A stretch of DNA of 64,000 bases. It comes from Pseudomonas alkylphenolica (lineage in GTDB: Bacteria; Pseudomonadota; Gammaproteobacteria; Pseudomonadales; Pseudomonadaceae). Below are positions 15,937-24,595 of the stretch, one piece after another (positions within the stretch are counted from its first letter, which is position 1; each line of letters opens with the position of its first letter). The position numbers and the translations under genes are program-made. The notes below the pieces were generated by a model. The model saw only the letters and a list, made by a program, of their open reading frames with translations. It had not been told where the DNA came from and did not search any database. The stretch spans positions 1 through 64,000 of the forward strand of contig NZ_JADUCM010000032.1 of assembly GCF_016009175.1 (NCBI RefSeq). Reading direction: 5' to 3'.

Positions 15937-18900
15937 ATGGAGCGTCTGATCCGCGTTCTAGGCGCGATGACCCGTTGGGGCCTGGGCATTTGCGCCCTGC
16001 TGGCGGTGTTGGTCGCGCTGTATGTCAGCCTCGGCCGACAGCTGGTGCCACTGGTCGCCGAGTACCGCGCCGAAGTTGAAGACAAAGCCGAGCAGGCCTT
16101 GGGGCTCCCTGTGCATATCGGTAGCCTTGAGGGGCGCTGGAGCGGCCTGGCACCGGTGCTGGGTGTCAACGACATTCAGGTAGGCGAAGGCGCCACGGCA
16201 TTGCGCCTGGACGGCGTCAAGGTGGTGCCTGACCTCTGGGCCAGCCTGGTCGATCGTCAGTTGCGCCTGGCCAATCTTGAGGTCGGCGGCCTGCAGTTGA
16301 GCCTGCATGAAGATGAAAACGGGGCCTGGACCCTGGACGGTTTGCCGAAAACCGATGACCAGCCACTGGACCCGGAGCAATTGCTCAAGCGCCTGCAGGT
16401 GGTGTCGAAAGTCACGGTGGTCGATAGCCAGGTCACCCTTGAACCCTACCAGCGCGATCCCCTGACCCTTACTTATGTCAGCCTGGGCTTGCAGGTGGGC
16501 AGCCTGCGGCAGCGTCTGGATGTGCGCCTGACCCTGCCCGATGGCCAGCCGGTAGCGATGAGCCTGCGCAGCCGTGTGCGTGCCGAACAGTGGCGCGACG
16601 GCCGGCTGGATGCCTACCTCAGCTTGCCCCAGAGCGACTGGGCACGCTGGTTACCGCCCAAACTGCTCGGGCAATGGCAGGCCAAAGAGCTCAAGGCCGG
16701 TGGAGAGTTCTGGCTGAACTGGGATAAAGGACAGCTTCAGCGCTCGGTTGTGCGTCTCAACGCGCCGCAGTTGCGCGGTGCCTATACCGGTCGGGAAGAG
16801 GCCAAGGTGGAAAACCTCGCGCTCAATGGCTGGTTTGAGCGTGACAAGCAAGGCTTTGCGGTGCAGCTTGACTCGTTGGCCATGAGCCTGGGCAAGACGC
16901 GCTGGGAGTCGCACCTGCAGCTTGCGCAATCAGCCGCCACAGAAACGACAGAGGAAACCTGGAAGGTCCAGGCCGACCGTTTGAACCTGACGCCGCTAAC
17001 GCCATTGATCGAGTCCCTGGCACCGTTGCCGGAAAACGTCATGGCGGTGGTCGAGGGGCTCAAGGTCAGCGGCAGCCTGCGTAATGTCCAGCTCGACATC
17101 CGGCCCAAAGCCAGTGGCGATCAACGCCTGAGCTTTGCTGCCAATCTCGAGCGGTTGGGTTTCAATGCCTATCACGGTGCGCCGGCTGCGGGGAATGTCA
17201 ACGGCAGCATCAGCGGCGATCTGGGCCACGGCGAGCTGCGCCTGGACACCGACGCCTTCATGCTTCATCTCTACCCGATTTTCGCCAAGCCCTGGAACTA
17301 CCAGAAAGCCAATGCGCGCCTGACCTGGCGCCTGGATGAGGAAGGGTTCACCCTCATCGCGCCCTACCTGAAGGTGCTGGGCGAGGAAGGCAAGATAGCC
17401 GGTGACTTCCTTATCCGCCTGCTGTTCGATGAGGCGCGCGAGGACTACATGGACTTGCGTGTAGGGCTGGTCGAGGGCGATGGTCGCTATACCGCCAAAT
17501 ACCTGCCGGAAGTGCTGAGCCCGGCGCTGGACGAGTGGCTGCGCACGGCGATTCTCAAGGGTGCGGTCGACGAAGGCTATTTCCAGTACCAGGGTTCGCT
17601 CAATCACGGTGCCTCCGAGCAGGCGCGCAGCATCAGCCTGTTTTTCAAGGTGCACGATGCCGCCCTGGATTTCCAGCCGGGCTGGCCGCAGGTGCAAAAA
17701 GTCGCTGGTGATGTATTTATTGATGACGATGGCGTGCGGATCGACGCCCACAGCGGGCAGTTGCTCGATACTCAGGTCACTGATGTACACGTCAATATTC
17801 CTCACGTCGCCAGTGGTGAGCACAGCCACATGTACCTGGACGGGGCATTCGATGGCGGGCTCGGCGATGGCCTTAAAATTCTTCAGGAGGCGCCGATCGG
17901 CACCGCCGAGATGTTTGCCGGCTGGGAAGGCCAAGGCGACCTCAAGGGCAAGCTGAAGCTTGATGTCCCCCTGGCAAAGGGTGAGAAACCCAAAGTAGTG
18001 GTGGACTTCGACACCAACGATGCGCGACTGAAAATTGCCGCCCCCGTGCTGGAGCTGAGCCAGTTGAAAGGCGGGTTCCGCTTTGACTATGACAAGGGGC
18101 TGAGTGGCCAGAACGTCAGCGCACGAATCTTCGACAAGCCGATGACGGCGCAGATTTTTGCCGAGGGCAAGCCCGGTGAAATGCAGACCCGAATTGAAGC
18201 CAAGGGCAGCGTCGCGCTGACGGCCCTGAGCCAATGGCTGCAGGTCAAACAAGCCCTGCCGCTGGCTGGTGAATTGCCGTATCAGCTGCAATTGAACCTG
18301 GGCAGTCGTGACAATCAGCTCAAGGTTGATTCCAGTCTCAAGGGGCTGGCGATCAACCTTCCGGCGCCGTTTGGCAAAGCCGCCGGGGACACCCGCAACA
18401 GTCAGTTCAGCATGACCCTGCAAGGGCCGGAGCGCCGCTTCAGCCTGAGCTATGCCGACGTAGCCAATCTGCTCTACGCCGCGCCCATGGACAAGCTCGA
18501 GCAAGGACGGGGCGAACTCGTGTTCGGTGGTGGTAGCGCACAGCTGCCGTCTGCCCAGGGGCTGCAGGTGCGTGGACGCTTGCCTGAACTGGATCTGCAA
18601 CCCTGGCAGGAACAGGCACCGTCGCTCGCAGGCAATGATGCCGGCGGCAGTGCCCGCCAGCTTTTGCGCAGCGTCGACCTGAGCATCGGCAAGCTCAAGG
18701 GCTTTGGCCTGAACCTGAACCAGGCTGTGGTGCGTCTGGACCGCAACAGCAACAACTTGGCACTGCGCCTGGACAGCAAGGAAGTCATTGGCAACGCCAG
18801 GGTGCCCGATGCGCAGGGTGCGCCGATGGTCGTCAACTTGCAGACCATCCACTTGCCGGCGGCTGATCCCGCAGAAGTCACCTCGCCCAATGCGCCTGAC

Positions 18901-19746
18901 CCGATGGCCTCCATTGACCCGCGCAAAATTCCCTCTATCGACCTGAGCATCGACAAGCTCTTTCGTGGTGAGGACCTGCTGGGCAGCGCTGCAGTGAAGA
19001 TCCGCTCGACCGCCAAAGGCATTGCCTTGAACGATCTCGACCTGAGTCTCAAGGGCTTGCTGATCGACGGTAACGGTGGCTGGGAAGGAGCTCCAGGATC
19101 CAGTACCAGCTGGTACAAGGGACGCCTGGAAGGCAAGAACCTGGCAGACATCCTCAAGGCCTGGAACTTTGCACCGACGGTCACCAGCCGCGATTTTCGC
19201 CTGGATGTCGATGGTCGCTGGCCTGGCTCGCCGGCCTGGGTAGGCCTCAACCGGTTCTCTGGCAGCCTCGATGCGGCCTTGCGTAAAGGTCAGTTTGTTG
19301 AAGTCGAAGGTGGCGCTCAGGCGCTAAGGGTGTTCGGCTTGCTCAACTTCAACTCCATCGGCCGACGCTTGCGCCTGGATTTCTCCGACCTGATCGACAA
19401 GGGCCTGAGCTATGACCGGGTCAAAGGGCTGCTGGTGGCCAGTGAGGGGGTTTACGTGACGCGTGAGCCTATAACCCTGACCGGTCCGTCCAGTAACCTG
19501 GAGCTCGATGGCACGCTGGATATGGTCCGCGACCGGATCGATGCCCACCTGCTGGTCACCCTGCCGGTGACCAACAACCTGCCATTGGCGGCCCTGATTG
19601 TTGGCGCACCTGCCGTGGGTGGGGCGTTGTTCCTGGTGGATCGCCTGCTCGGCGACCGCGTGGCGCGTTATGCGAGTGTCAACTATCGCGTCGAAGGGCC
19701 GTGGAAAGAGCCTAAAATCAGCTTTATCAAACCGTTCGAGAAGTAA
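15937..19746 (+). CDS. YhdP family AsmA-like envelope protein
   Basis: A 1269-residue protein with one N-terminal membrane helix (about 12-32) followed by a long periplasmic part of repeated beta-rich AsmA-like/DUF3971 segments. Length and neighbours (rng before, nitrilase and tldD after) match YhdP. E. coli YhdP, with TamB and YdbH, is proposed to form a hydrophobic groove that carries phospholipids from inner to outer membrane. The C-terminal AsmA2 region contains the family's LDFSDLIDKGLSYDRVKG pattern. The frame is intact. Confidence 0.92.
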   Translation: MERLIRVLGAMTRWGLGICALLAVLVALYVSLGRQLVPLVAEYRAEVEDKAEQALGLPVHIGSLEGRWSGLAPVLGVNDIQVGEGATALRLDGVKVVPDLWASLVDRQLRLANLEVGGLQLSLHEDENGAWTLDGLPKTDDQPLDPEQLLKRLQVVSKVTVVDSQVTLEPYQRDPLTLTYVSLGLQVGSLRQRLDVRLTLPDGQPVAMSLRSRVRAEQWRDGRLDAYLSLPQSDWARWLPPKLLGQWQAKELKAGGEFWLNWDKGQLQRSVVRLNAPQLRGAYTGREEAKVENLALNGWFERDKQGFAVQLDSLAMSLGKTRWESHLQLAQSAATETTEETWKVQADRLNLTPLTPLIESLAPLPENVMAVVEGLKVSGSLRNVQLDIRPKASGDQRLSFAANLERLGFNAYHGAPAAGNVNGSISGDLGHGELRLDTDAFMLHLYPIFAKPWNYQKANARLTWRLDEEGFTLIAPYLKVLGEEGKIAGDFLIRLLFDEAREDYMDLRVGLVEGDGRYTAKYLPEVLSPALDEWLRTAILKGAVDEGYFQYQGSLNHGASEQARSISLFFKVHDAALDFQPGWPQVQKVAGDVFIDDDGVRIDAHSGQLLDTQVTDVHVNIPHVASGEHSHMYLDGAFDGGLGDGLKILQEAPIGTAEMFAGWEGQGDLKGKLKLDVPLAKGEKPKVVVDFDTNDARLKIAAPVLELSQLKGGFRFDYDKGLSGQNVSARIFDKPMTAQIFAEGKPGEMQTRIEAKGSVALTALSQWLQVKQALPLAGELPYQLQLNLGSRDNQLKVDSSLKGLAINLPAPFGKAAGDTRNSQFSMTLQGPERRFSLSYADVANLLYAAPMDKLEQGRGELVFGGGSAQLPSAQGLQVRGRLPELDLQPWQEQAPSLAGNDAGGSARQLLRSVDLSIGKLKGFGLNLNQAVVRLDRNSNNLALRLDSKEVIGNARVPDAQGAPMVVNLQTIHLPAADPAEVTSPNAPDPMASIDPRKIPSIDLSIDKLFRGEDLLGSAAVKIRSTAKGIALNDLDLSLKGLLIDGNGGWEGAPGSSTSWYKGRLEGKNLADILKAWNFAPTVTSRDFRLDVDGRWPGSPAWVGLNRFSGSLDAALRKGQFVEVEGGAQALRVFGLLNFNSIGRRLRLDFSDLIDKGLSYDRVKGLLVASEGVYVTREPITLTGPSSNLELDGTLDMVRDRIDAHLLVTLPVTNNLPLAALIVGAPAVGGALFLVDRLLGDRVARYASVNYRVEGPWKEPKISFIKPFEK

Positions 19747-19760
19747 GTTCAGGAGCAGGC

Positions 19761-20612
19761 ATGAAGTCAGCAGTGATCCAGATGGTCAGCCAGAGCGACA
19801 TCCCGGCCAACCTGGAGCAGGCGCGGCGCTTGCTTGAACAGGCTGCACGAGCGGGCGCCAGGTTGGCGGTGTTGCCGGAGAACTTCGCGGCCATGGGGCG
19901 TCGCGACAGCGCTGCGATTGGTCGTGCCGAAGCGCTGGGGCAGGGGCCGATCCTGCCGTGGTTGAAACAGGCCGCCCGCGACCTCAGGTTATGGGTGGTG
20001 GCTGGCACGCTGCCGCTGCCGCCGGTCGACAATCCCGATGCGAAATCACATGCCTGCTCGCTGCTGGTTGATGAGCACGGTGAGATTGTCGCGCGCTACG
20101 ACAAGCTGCATCTGTTTGATGTCGATGTCGCTGACAACCGCGGCCGCTATCGGGAGTCTGATGACTATGCCCATGGCAACCAGGTGGTGGTGGCCGATAC
20201 ACCGGTCGGTCGCGTGGGCTTGAGCGTATGCTACGACTTGCGCTTTCCGGAGCTGTACAGCGCGCTACGGGCTGCCGGGGCAGAGCTGATCACGGCGCCT
20301 GCGGCATTTACCGCAGTAACCGGGGCGGCGCATTGGGAGGTGCTGATTCGCGCACGGGCCATTGAAACGCAGTGTTATGTCCTGGCGGCTGCCCAAGGGG
20401 GTACCCATCCGGGGCCGCGGGAAACTTACGGTCATGCGGCGATCGTCGATCCCTGGGGGCGCATTGTCGCCGAACAGGCCAGCGGCGAAGCCGTGCTGCT
20501 GTGCGAACGCGACAGCAGCGAACAGGCGTCCATTCGGGCGCGGATGCCGGTGGCCTTGCACCGGCGCTTTTTCTCGCAGGACGCTTTGCGGCCTGCGCAC
20601 ACCTCGGAGTGA
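19761..20612 (+). CDS. Carbon-nitrogen hydrolase (Nit2-like, deaminated glutathione amidase type)
   Basis: A 283-residue nitrilase-superfamily amidase with the full catalytic triad: Glu40 (VLPENFA), Lys115 (YDKLHLFDVDV) and Cys157 (SVCYDLRFPE). The KLHLFDVDV and YDLRFPELY blocks place it in the Nit1/Nit2 branch, whose E. coli relative YbeM hydrolyses deaminated glutathione. That substrate is inferred by family. It lies 14 bases after yhdP and 2 bases before tldD, so the three are likely cotranscribed. Confidence 0.88.
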   Translation: MKSAVIQMVSQSDIPANLEQARRLLEQAARAGARLAVLPENFAAMGRRDSAAIGRAEALGQGPILPWLKQAARDLRLWVVAGTLPLPPVDNPDAKSHACSLLVDEHGEIVARYDKLHLFDVDVADNRGRYRESDDYAHGNQVVVADTPVGRVGLSVCYDLRFPELYSALRAAGAELITAPAAFTAVTGAAHWEVLIRARAIETQCYVLAAAQGGTHPGPRETYGHAAIVDPWGRIVAEQASGEAVLLCERDSSEQASIRARMPVALHRRFFSQDALRPAHTSE

Positions 20613-20614
20613 CT

Positions 20615-22054
20615 ATGAGCGAGATGTTATCCACTGTCAGCGAGCACCTGCTGGCGCCGGGGGGATTGACCCTCGACAGCCTGCAGTCGGTGCTGGGTGA
20701 GTTGGCCGGGCCGGGCATCGATGCCGCCGACCTGTATTTCCAGGGGCAGATTTCCGAATCCTGGGCGCTCGAAGACGGCATTGTCAAAGAAGGCAGCTTC
20801 AACCTTGACCAGGGCGTGGGCGTGCGTGCCCAGTCTGGCGAGAAAACCGGTTTCGCCTACAGCAATGCCATCAACCTTGAAGCCCTGACCTCGGCCGCCC
20901 GTGCGGCGCGTTCGATCTCCCGTGCCGGGCAGAACGGCACGGTCCAGGCGTTCAGCAGCCAGGATGTCACCCAGCTGTATGGCACCGACAACCCGCTGGA
21001 AGTGATCAGCCGCGCCGAGAAGGTCGAGCTGCTCAAGCGCGTCGATGCCGCCACGCGCGCGCTGGACCCGCGCATCCAGCAAGTCAGCGTGAGCATGGCA
21101 GGGGTCTGGGAGCGCATTCTGATTGCCGCTGCCGATGGCAGCCTGGCCGCCGATATTCGCCCGTTGGTGCGTTTCAACGTCAGTGTGATCGTCGAGCAGA
21201 ACGGCCGGCGCGAGCGTGGCGGCCACGGCGGTGGCGGTCGTACCGACTATCGCTATTTCACCGATGAGCGGGTCATGGGCTTTGCCCGTGAAGCCCTGCG
21301 TCAGGCCCTGGTCAATCTCGAAGCCATTCCTGCGCCTGCCGGCACCTTGCCCGTAGTACTGGGCTCCGGCTGGTCGGGCGTGTTGCTGCATGAGGCCGTT
21401 GGCCATGGCCTTGAAGGCGACTTCAACCGCAAGGGCAGTTCGGCCTACAGTGGGCACCTGGGTGAGAAGGTTGCATCAAGCCTGTGCACCATCGTCGATG
21501 ACGGTACCCTCGAAGGCCGTCGCGGCTCGTTGAGCGTGGACGATGAAGGTACGCCTACCGAATGCACCACCCTGATCGAGAACGGCATCCTCAAGGGCTA
21601 CATGCAGGACAAACTCAATGCCCGCCTGATGGGCATGGCAGTGACGGGCAACGGTCGTCGCGAGTCGTATGCGCATTTGCCGATGCCACGCATGACCAAC
21701 ACCTACATGCGTGCCGGGGAAAGCGATCCCGAAGAGATCATCAAGTCGGTCAAGCGCGGGATCTACTGCGCCAACCTCGGCGGTGGCCAGGTGGATATCA
21801 CCAGCGGCAAGTTCGTGTTCTCCACCAGTGAGGCCTACCTGATCGAAGACGGCAAGATCACCGCGCCGGTCAAAGGCGCGACACTGATCGGCAACGGGCC
21901 GGAAGCCATGAGCCGGGTATCGATGGTCGGTAACGATCTGTCGCTGGACAGCGGCGTGGGGACATGCGGTAAAGACGGTCAGTCGGTGCCGGTGGGCGTT
22001 GGCCAGCCGACACTGAAAATTGACGCGATCACCGTGGGTGGCACGGGCGCATGA
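20615..22054 (+). CDS. tldD: Metalloprotease TldD
   Basis: A 479-residue protein of the TldD/PmbA family. The zinc motif HExxxH is visible as His259-Glu260-...-His264 in LLHEAVGHGLEGDF. TldD pairs with TldE (PmbA) to cleave unfolded peptides, for example in CcdA antitoxin turnover and microcin B17 maturation in E. coli. The ATG at 20615 follows GGAGTGACT. Upstream in-frame codons overlap the nitrilase gene and are not family-like. Its partner pmbA is encoded 672 bases downstream, separated by darP on the other strand. Confidence 0.95.
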   Translation: MSEMLSTVSEHLLAPGGLTLDSLQSVLGELAGPGIDAADLYFQGQISESWALEDGIVKEGSFNLDQGVGVRAQSGEKTGFAYSNAINLEALTSAARAARSISRAGQNGTVQAFSSQDVTQLYGTDNPLEVISRAEKVELLKRVDAATRALDPRIQQVSVSMAGVWERILIAAADGSLAADIRPLVRFNVSVIVEQNGRRERGGHGGGGRTDYRYFTDERVMGFAREALRQALVNLEAIPAPAGTLPVVLGSGWSGVLLHEAVGHGLEGDFNRKGSSAYSGHLGEKVASSLCTIVDDGTLEGRRGSLSVDDEGTPTECTTLIENGILKGYMQDKLNARLMGMAVTGNGRRESYAHLPMPRMTNTYMRAGESDPEEIIKSVKRGIYCANLGGGQVDITSGKFVFSTSEAYLIEDGKITAPVKGATLIGNGPEAMSRVSMVGNDLSLDSGVGTCGKDGQSVPVGVGQPTLKIDAITVGGTGA

Positions 22055-22067
22055 CGTTGAAACCGGG

Positions 22068-22086
22068 CGGGCAGGGTGCCTGCCCG
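22068..22086. terminator. Hairpin between convergent tldD and darP
   Basis: CGGGCAGG (22068-22075) and CCTGCCCG (22079-22086) form a perfect 8-bp stem with a 3-base loop in the 42-base convergent gap. No T-run follows on either strand, so the terminator role is uncertain. Confidence 0.4.
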
Positions 22087-22096
22087 GTCGCGAGGC

Positions 22097-22618
22097 TCAA
22101 CGCAAGCCGCGTTGGACTTCGTCCAGGGTGCGAATGTACTTGAAGATCTTGCGGCTGGCGCTAGGCGGCTTGTTGGTCTTCAGCTCATGCTGGGCCTGGC
22201 GGATCAGCGAGCGCAGCTGCTGGCGGTCGGCTTCCGGGAATTCCTGGACGAATTTCTCCAGGACTTCATCGTTGCCGTCGATCAGCCGGTCGCGCCAGCG
22301 TTCGAGGCCGTGGAAGCGTTCGTTGTACTGGCGCGAGGAGGCGTCGAGTTGGTCAAGCAGCGCGTTGATTGCGTCGATGTCCTGGTCACGCATCAGCTTG
22401 CCGATGAACGACTTGTGACGTCTTTTCGCCTCGTTCGCCGTGTGGCGCTTGTGCTCTTCCAGAGCCGCGCGCAGCTCGTCGGTCAGAGGCAGCTTGGCCA
22501 GGGTATCGGGCTTGAGCAAGGTGAGGCGCTCGCCCATATCGACCAGCGCCTGCATCTCGCGCTTGATCTGGGTTTTGCTTTTTTCGCCGTCGAAGGCGGT
22601 GTCGTAAGAATCAACCAT
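22097..22618 (-). CDS. darP: Ribosome biogenesis factor DarP (YjgA, DUF615)
   Basis: A 173-residue, highly charged helical protein of the YjgA family, with KSKTQIKREMQALVDMGERL near the N-terminus and a conserved LPLTDELRAAL block. YjgA/DarP binds late 50S precursors and helps assemble the peptidyl-transferase centre. The ATG at 22618 gives the standard start MVDSYDT. The frame is open far upstream, opposite pmbA, but that is a shadow. It is divergent from pmbA. Confidence 0.9.
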   Translation of the reverse strand: MVDSYDTAFDGEKSKTQIKREMQALVDMGERLTLLKPDTLAKLPLTDELRAALEEHKRHTANEAKRRHKSFIGKLMRDQDIDAINALLDQLDASSRQYNERFHGLERWRDRLIDGNDEVLEKFVQEFPEADRQQLRSLIRQAQHELKTNKPPSASRKIFKYIRTLDEVQRGLR

Positions 22619-22726
22619 GGGGGCAGTCCGCTGAGAATCGCCGCCATGATAACCAGTCGGGGGCCGCTTGTCCGGCCCGGTCGTAGAATGACCTGTGCCG
22701 AACGCAGAATTTGAGTGGAGAAAACC

Positions 22727-24073
22727 ATGAGTGCAGTCCAGAGCGTAGGCCCGCAGGCCCTGCCGGCGTTGCAGGAGCAAGTCGAACAGATCATTGCCGA
22801 AGCCAAGCGTCAGGGCGCCAGTGCCTGCGAGGTCGCGGTGTCGCTGGAGCAGGGGTTGTCGACCTCGGTGCGTCAGCGTGAAGTGGAAACGGTTGAATTC
22901 AACCGCGATCAGGGGTTCGGAATCACCCTGTATGTTGGCCAGCGCAAAGGATCGGCCAGCACCTCTGCAAGTGGCAGTGACGCCATTCGCGAGACGGTTG
23001 CCGCTGCATTGGCGATTGCCAAACACACCTCTGAAGACGATTGCGCCGGGCTGGCCGACCCGGCCCTGATGGCGCGCGAACTGCCTGATTTCGACCTGTA
23101 TCACGCCTGGGACATCACCCCGGAACAGGCGATCGAGAAAGCCTTGGCCTGCGAGGCGGCAGCGTTCGATGCCGATGCACGGATCAAGAATGCCGACGGC
23201 ACTACCCTCAATACCCACCAGGGCTGCCGCGTCTATGGCAACAGCCACGGTTTTATCGGCGGTTATGCCTCGACCCGCCACAGCTTGAGCTGTGTGATGA
23301 TCGCCGAAGCCGACGGCCAGATGCAGCGTGATTACTGGTATGACGTCAATCGTCAGGGCGAACTCCTCGCCGACCCGCGCAGCATTGGCCAGCGCGCCGC
23401 GCAGCGTGCAGCCAGTCGCCTGGGCGCCCGCCCGGTGCCTACCTGTGAAGTGCCGGTACTGTTCTCTGCCGAACTGGCCGGTGGCCTGTTCGGCAGCTTC
23501 CTCTCGGCCATCTCCGGCGGCAACCTGTACCGCAAGTCGTCGTTTCTCGAGGGCACCATGGGCCAGCGTCTGTTCCCCAGCTGGCTGACCCTCGACGAGC
23601 GTCCGCACTTGCAGCGTGCGCTGGGCAGTGCCGCGTTCGATGGCGATGGCCTGGCCACCTATGCCAAACCGTTCGTCGAAAAAGGTGAGCTGGTGTCCTA
23701 TGTGCTGGGTACCTACTCGGGTCGCAAACTGGGCCTGCCAAGCACCGCCAATGCCGGTGGAGTGCATAACCTGTACGTGACGCACGGTGTCGAAGACCAG
23801 GCAGCGCTGATCCGGCGTATGGGGCGCGGGCTGGTGGTAACCGAGTTGATGGGCCATGGCCTGAACATGGTGACCGGTGACTATTCTCGCGGCGCGGCAG
23901 GTTACTGGGTTGAAAACGGCGAGATTCAGTTCGCCGTCCAGGAAGTGACGATTGCCGGCAATATGAAAGACATGTTCCAGCAGATTGTCGCGATCGGTAA
24001 CGATCTTGAAACCCGCAGCAACATCCACACCGGCTCGGTATTGATCGAGCGGATGACGGTCGCCGGCAGCTGA
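22727..24073 (+). CDS. pmbA: Metalloprotease PmbA (TldE)
   Basis: A 448-residue partner of TldD. It has the family fold but no HExxxH, as expected, since the active-site metal is held by TldD. Recognisable blocks are TVEFNRDQGFGITLYVGQRKGSAST near residue 45 and SYVLGTYSGRKLGLPSTANAGG near 325. The ATG at 22727 was chosen over GTG at 22715, since GTGGAG serves as the ribosome site. It is followed by a clear intrinsic terminator that separates it from the Fur-regulated genes. Confidence 0.94.
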   Translation: MSAVQSVGPQALPALQEQVEQIIAEAKRQGASACEVAVSLEQGLSTSVRQREVETVEFNRDQGFGITLYVGQRKGSASTSASGSDAIRETVAAALAIAKHTSEDDCAGLADPALMARELPDFDLYHAWDITPEQAIEKALACEAAAFDADARIKNADGTTLNTHQGCRVYGNSHGFIGGYASTRHSLSCVMIAEADGQMQRDYWYDVNRQGELLADPRSIGQRAAQRAASRLGARPVPTCEVPVLFSAELAGGLFGSFLSAISGGNLYRKSSFLEGTMGQRLFPSWLTLDERPHLQRALGSAAFDGDGLATYAKPFVEKGELVSYVLGTYSGRKLGLPSTANAGGVHNLYVTHGVEDQAALIRRMGRGLVVTELMGHGLNMVTGDYSRGAAGYWVENGEIQFAVQEVTIAGNMKDMFQQIVAIGNDLETRSNIHTGSVLIERMTVAGS

Positions 24074-24097
24074 TTGCCAGCAAGACCGATCCCTTTG

Positions 24098-24130
24098 AAG
24101 CCCGGCCATGTGTCGGGCTTTTTTGTTTTT
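24098..24130 (+). terminator. Intrinsic terminator of pmbA
   Basis: AAGCCCG (24098-24104), a 9-base loop and CGGGCTT (24114-24120) are followed by TTTTGTTTTT. This is a standard Rho-independent terminator. Confidence 0.88.
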
Positions 24131-24144
24131 CTACTTTCGCATCC

Positions 24145-24173
24145 TTGAACTGATTATGATTATCACTTAATAA
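24145..24173 (+). promoter_or_regulatory. Sigma-70 promoter of the fagA operon
   Basis: TTGAAC (24145-24150), a 17-base spacer and TAATAA (24168-24173) form a near-consensus promoter. It is overlapped by the two Fur boxes, so Fur-Fe2+ would block RNA polymerase directly. Confidence 0.7.
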
Positions 24174-24187
24174 TGAATATCATTATC
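24151..24187 (+). promoter_or_regulatory. Two adjacent Fur boxes
   Basis: The first, 24151-24165, matches the 7-1-7 Fur consensus TGATAATnATTATCA at 14 of 15 positions (only T at 24155 differs). The second, 24169-24187, matches the 19-bp box GATAATGATAATCATTATC at 16 of 19. Together they cover the spacer, the -10 and the start region of the fagA promoter, the arrangement of iron-repressed genes. Confidence 0.85.
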
Positions 24188-24193
24188 TAGGCG

Positions 24194-24595
24194 ATGATGT
24201 TCATGAAACCTGTCCTTCACGAATTGCCCTACCTCGAAAACTGGCGCTGGCTCAGCCAGCGCATTCGTTGCGCGATGGAGCCGGACGAGCCGCGCTTGAT
24301 CGAGCACTACCTTGCCGAGGGCCGCTATCTGGTGTGCTGCACCGACACCTCGGCCTGGACCGTCGCCCTGACCTCCTTCCGCCTGCTCCTGGATACCGCC
24401 TGCGATCGCATGCTGCCCTGGCATTGGCGCTGCCTGTGCCTGGACCAGGCGTGGAAGCCGCTGTTGCAGCTGCGCAAGCTCGACGGCGGCGAGCACGGCC
24501 AGCGTTGGCAGCCTTTTGCCCGTCAATTGGCGAACTGCACGCTATTGCCTTCGATTTCTTTCGATGAACTGATGCAAGGATTTGATGATGAGTAA
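24194..24595 (+). CDS. fagA: FagA, Fur-associated small protein
   Basis: A 133-residue protein corresponding to the fagA gene that precedes fumC and sodA in P. aeruginosa. No enzyme motif is visible. It is rich in Trp, Cys and Leu (for example HWRCLCLDQAWKPLLQL), and its function is unknown. It is the first gene after two Fur boxes, so it should be made under iron limitation. Starts at 24194, 24197 or 24203 are all possible and none has a strong ribosome site. Its end overlaps the fumC start by 8 bases, which suggests translational coupling. Confidence 0.85.
   Translation: MMFMKPVLHELPYLENWRWLSQRIRCAMEPDEPRLIEHYLAEGRYLVCCTDTSAWTVALTSFRLLLDTACDRMLPWHWRCLCLDQAWKPLLQLRKLDGGEHGQRWQPFARQLANCTLLPSISFDELMQGFDDE

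Noticed and set aside
16996..18852. A 618-residue minus-strand frame inside yhdP
   Set aside because: YhdP is intact on the plus strand over this whole stretch. The antisense frame has no recognisable domain.
22097..24109. A 670-residue minus-strand frame containing darP
   Set aside because: Only its last 173 residues are DarP. The rest is antisense to pmbA and crosses the divergent promoter.
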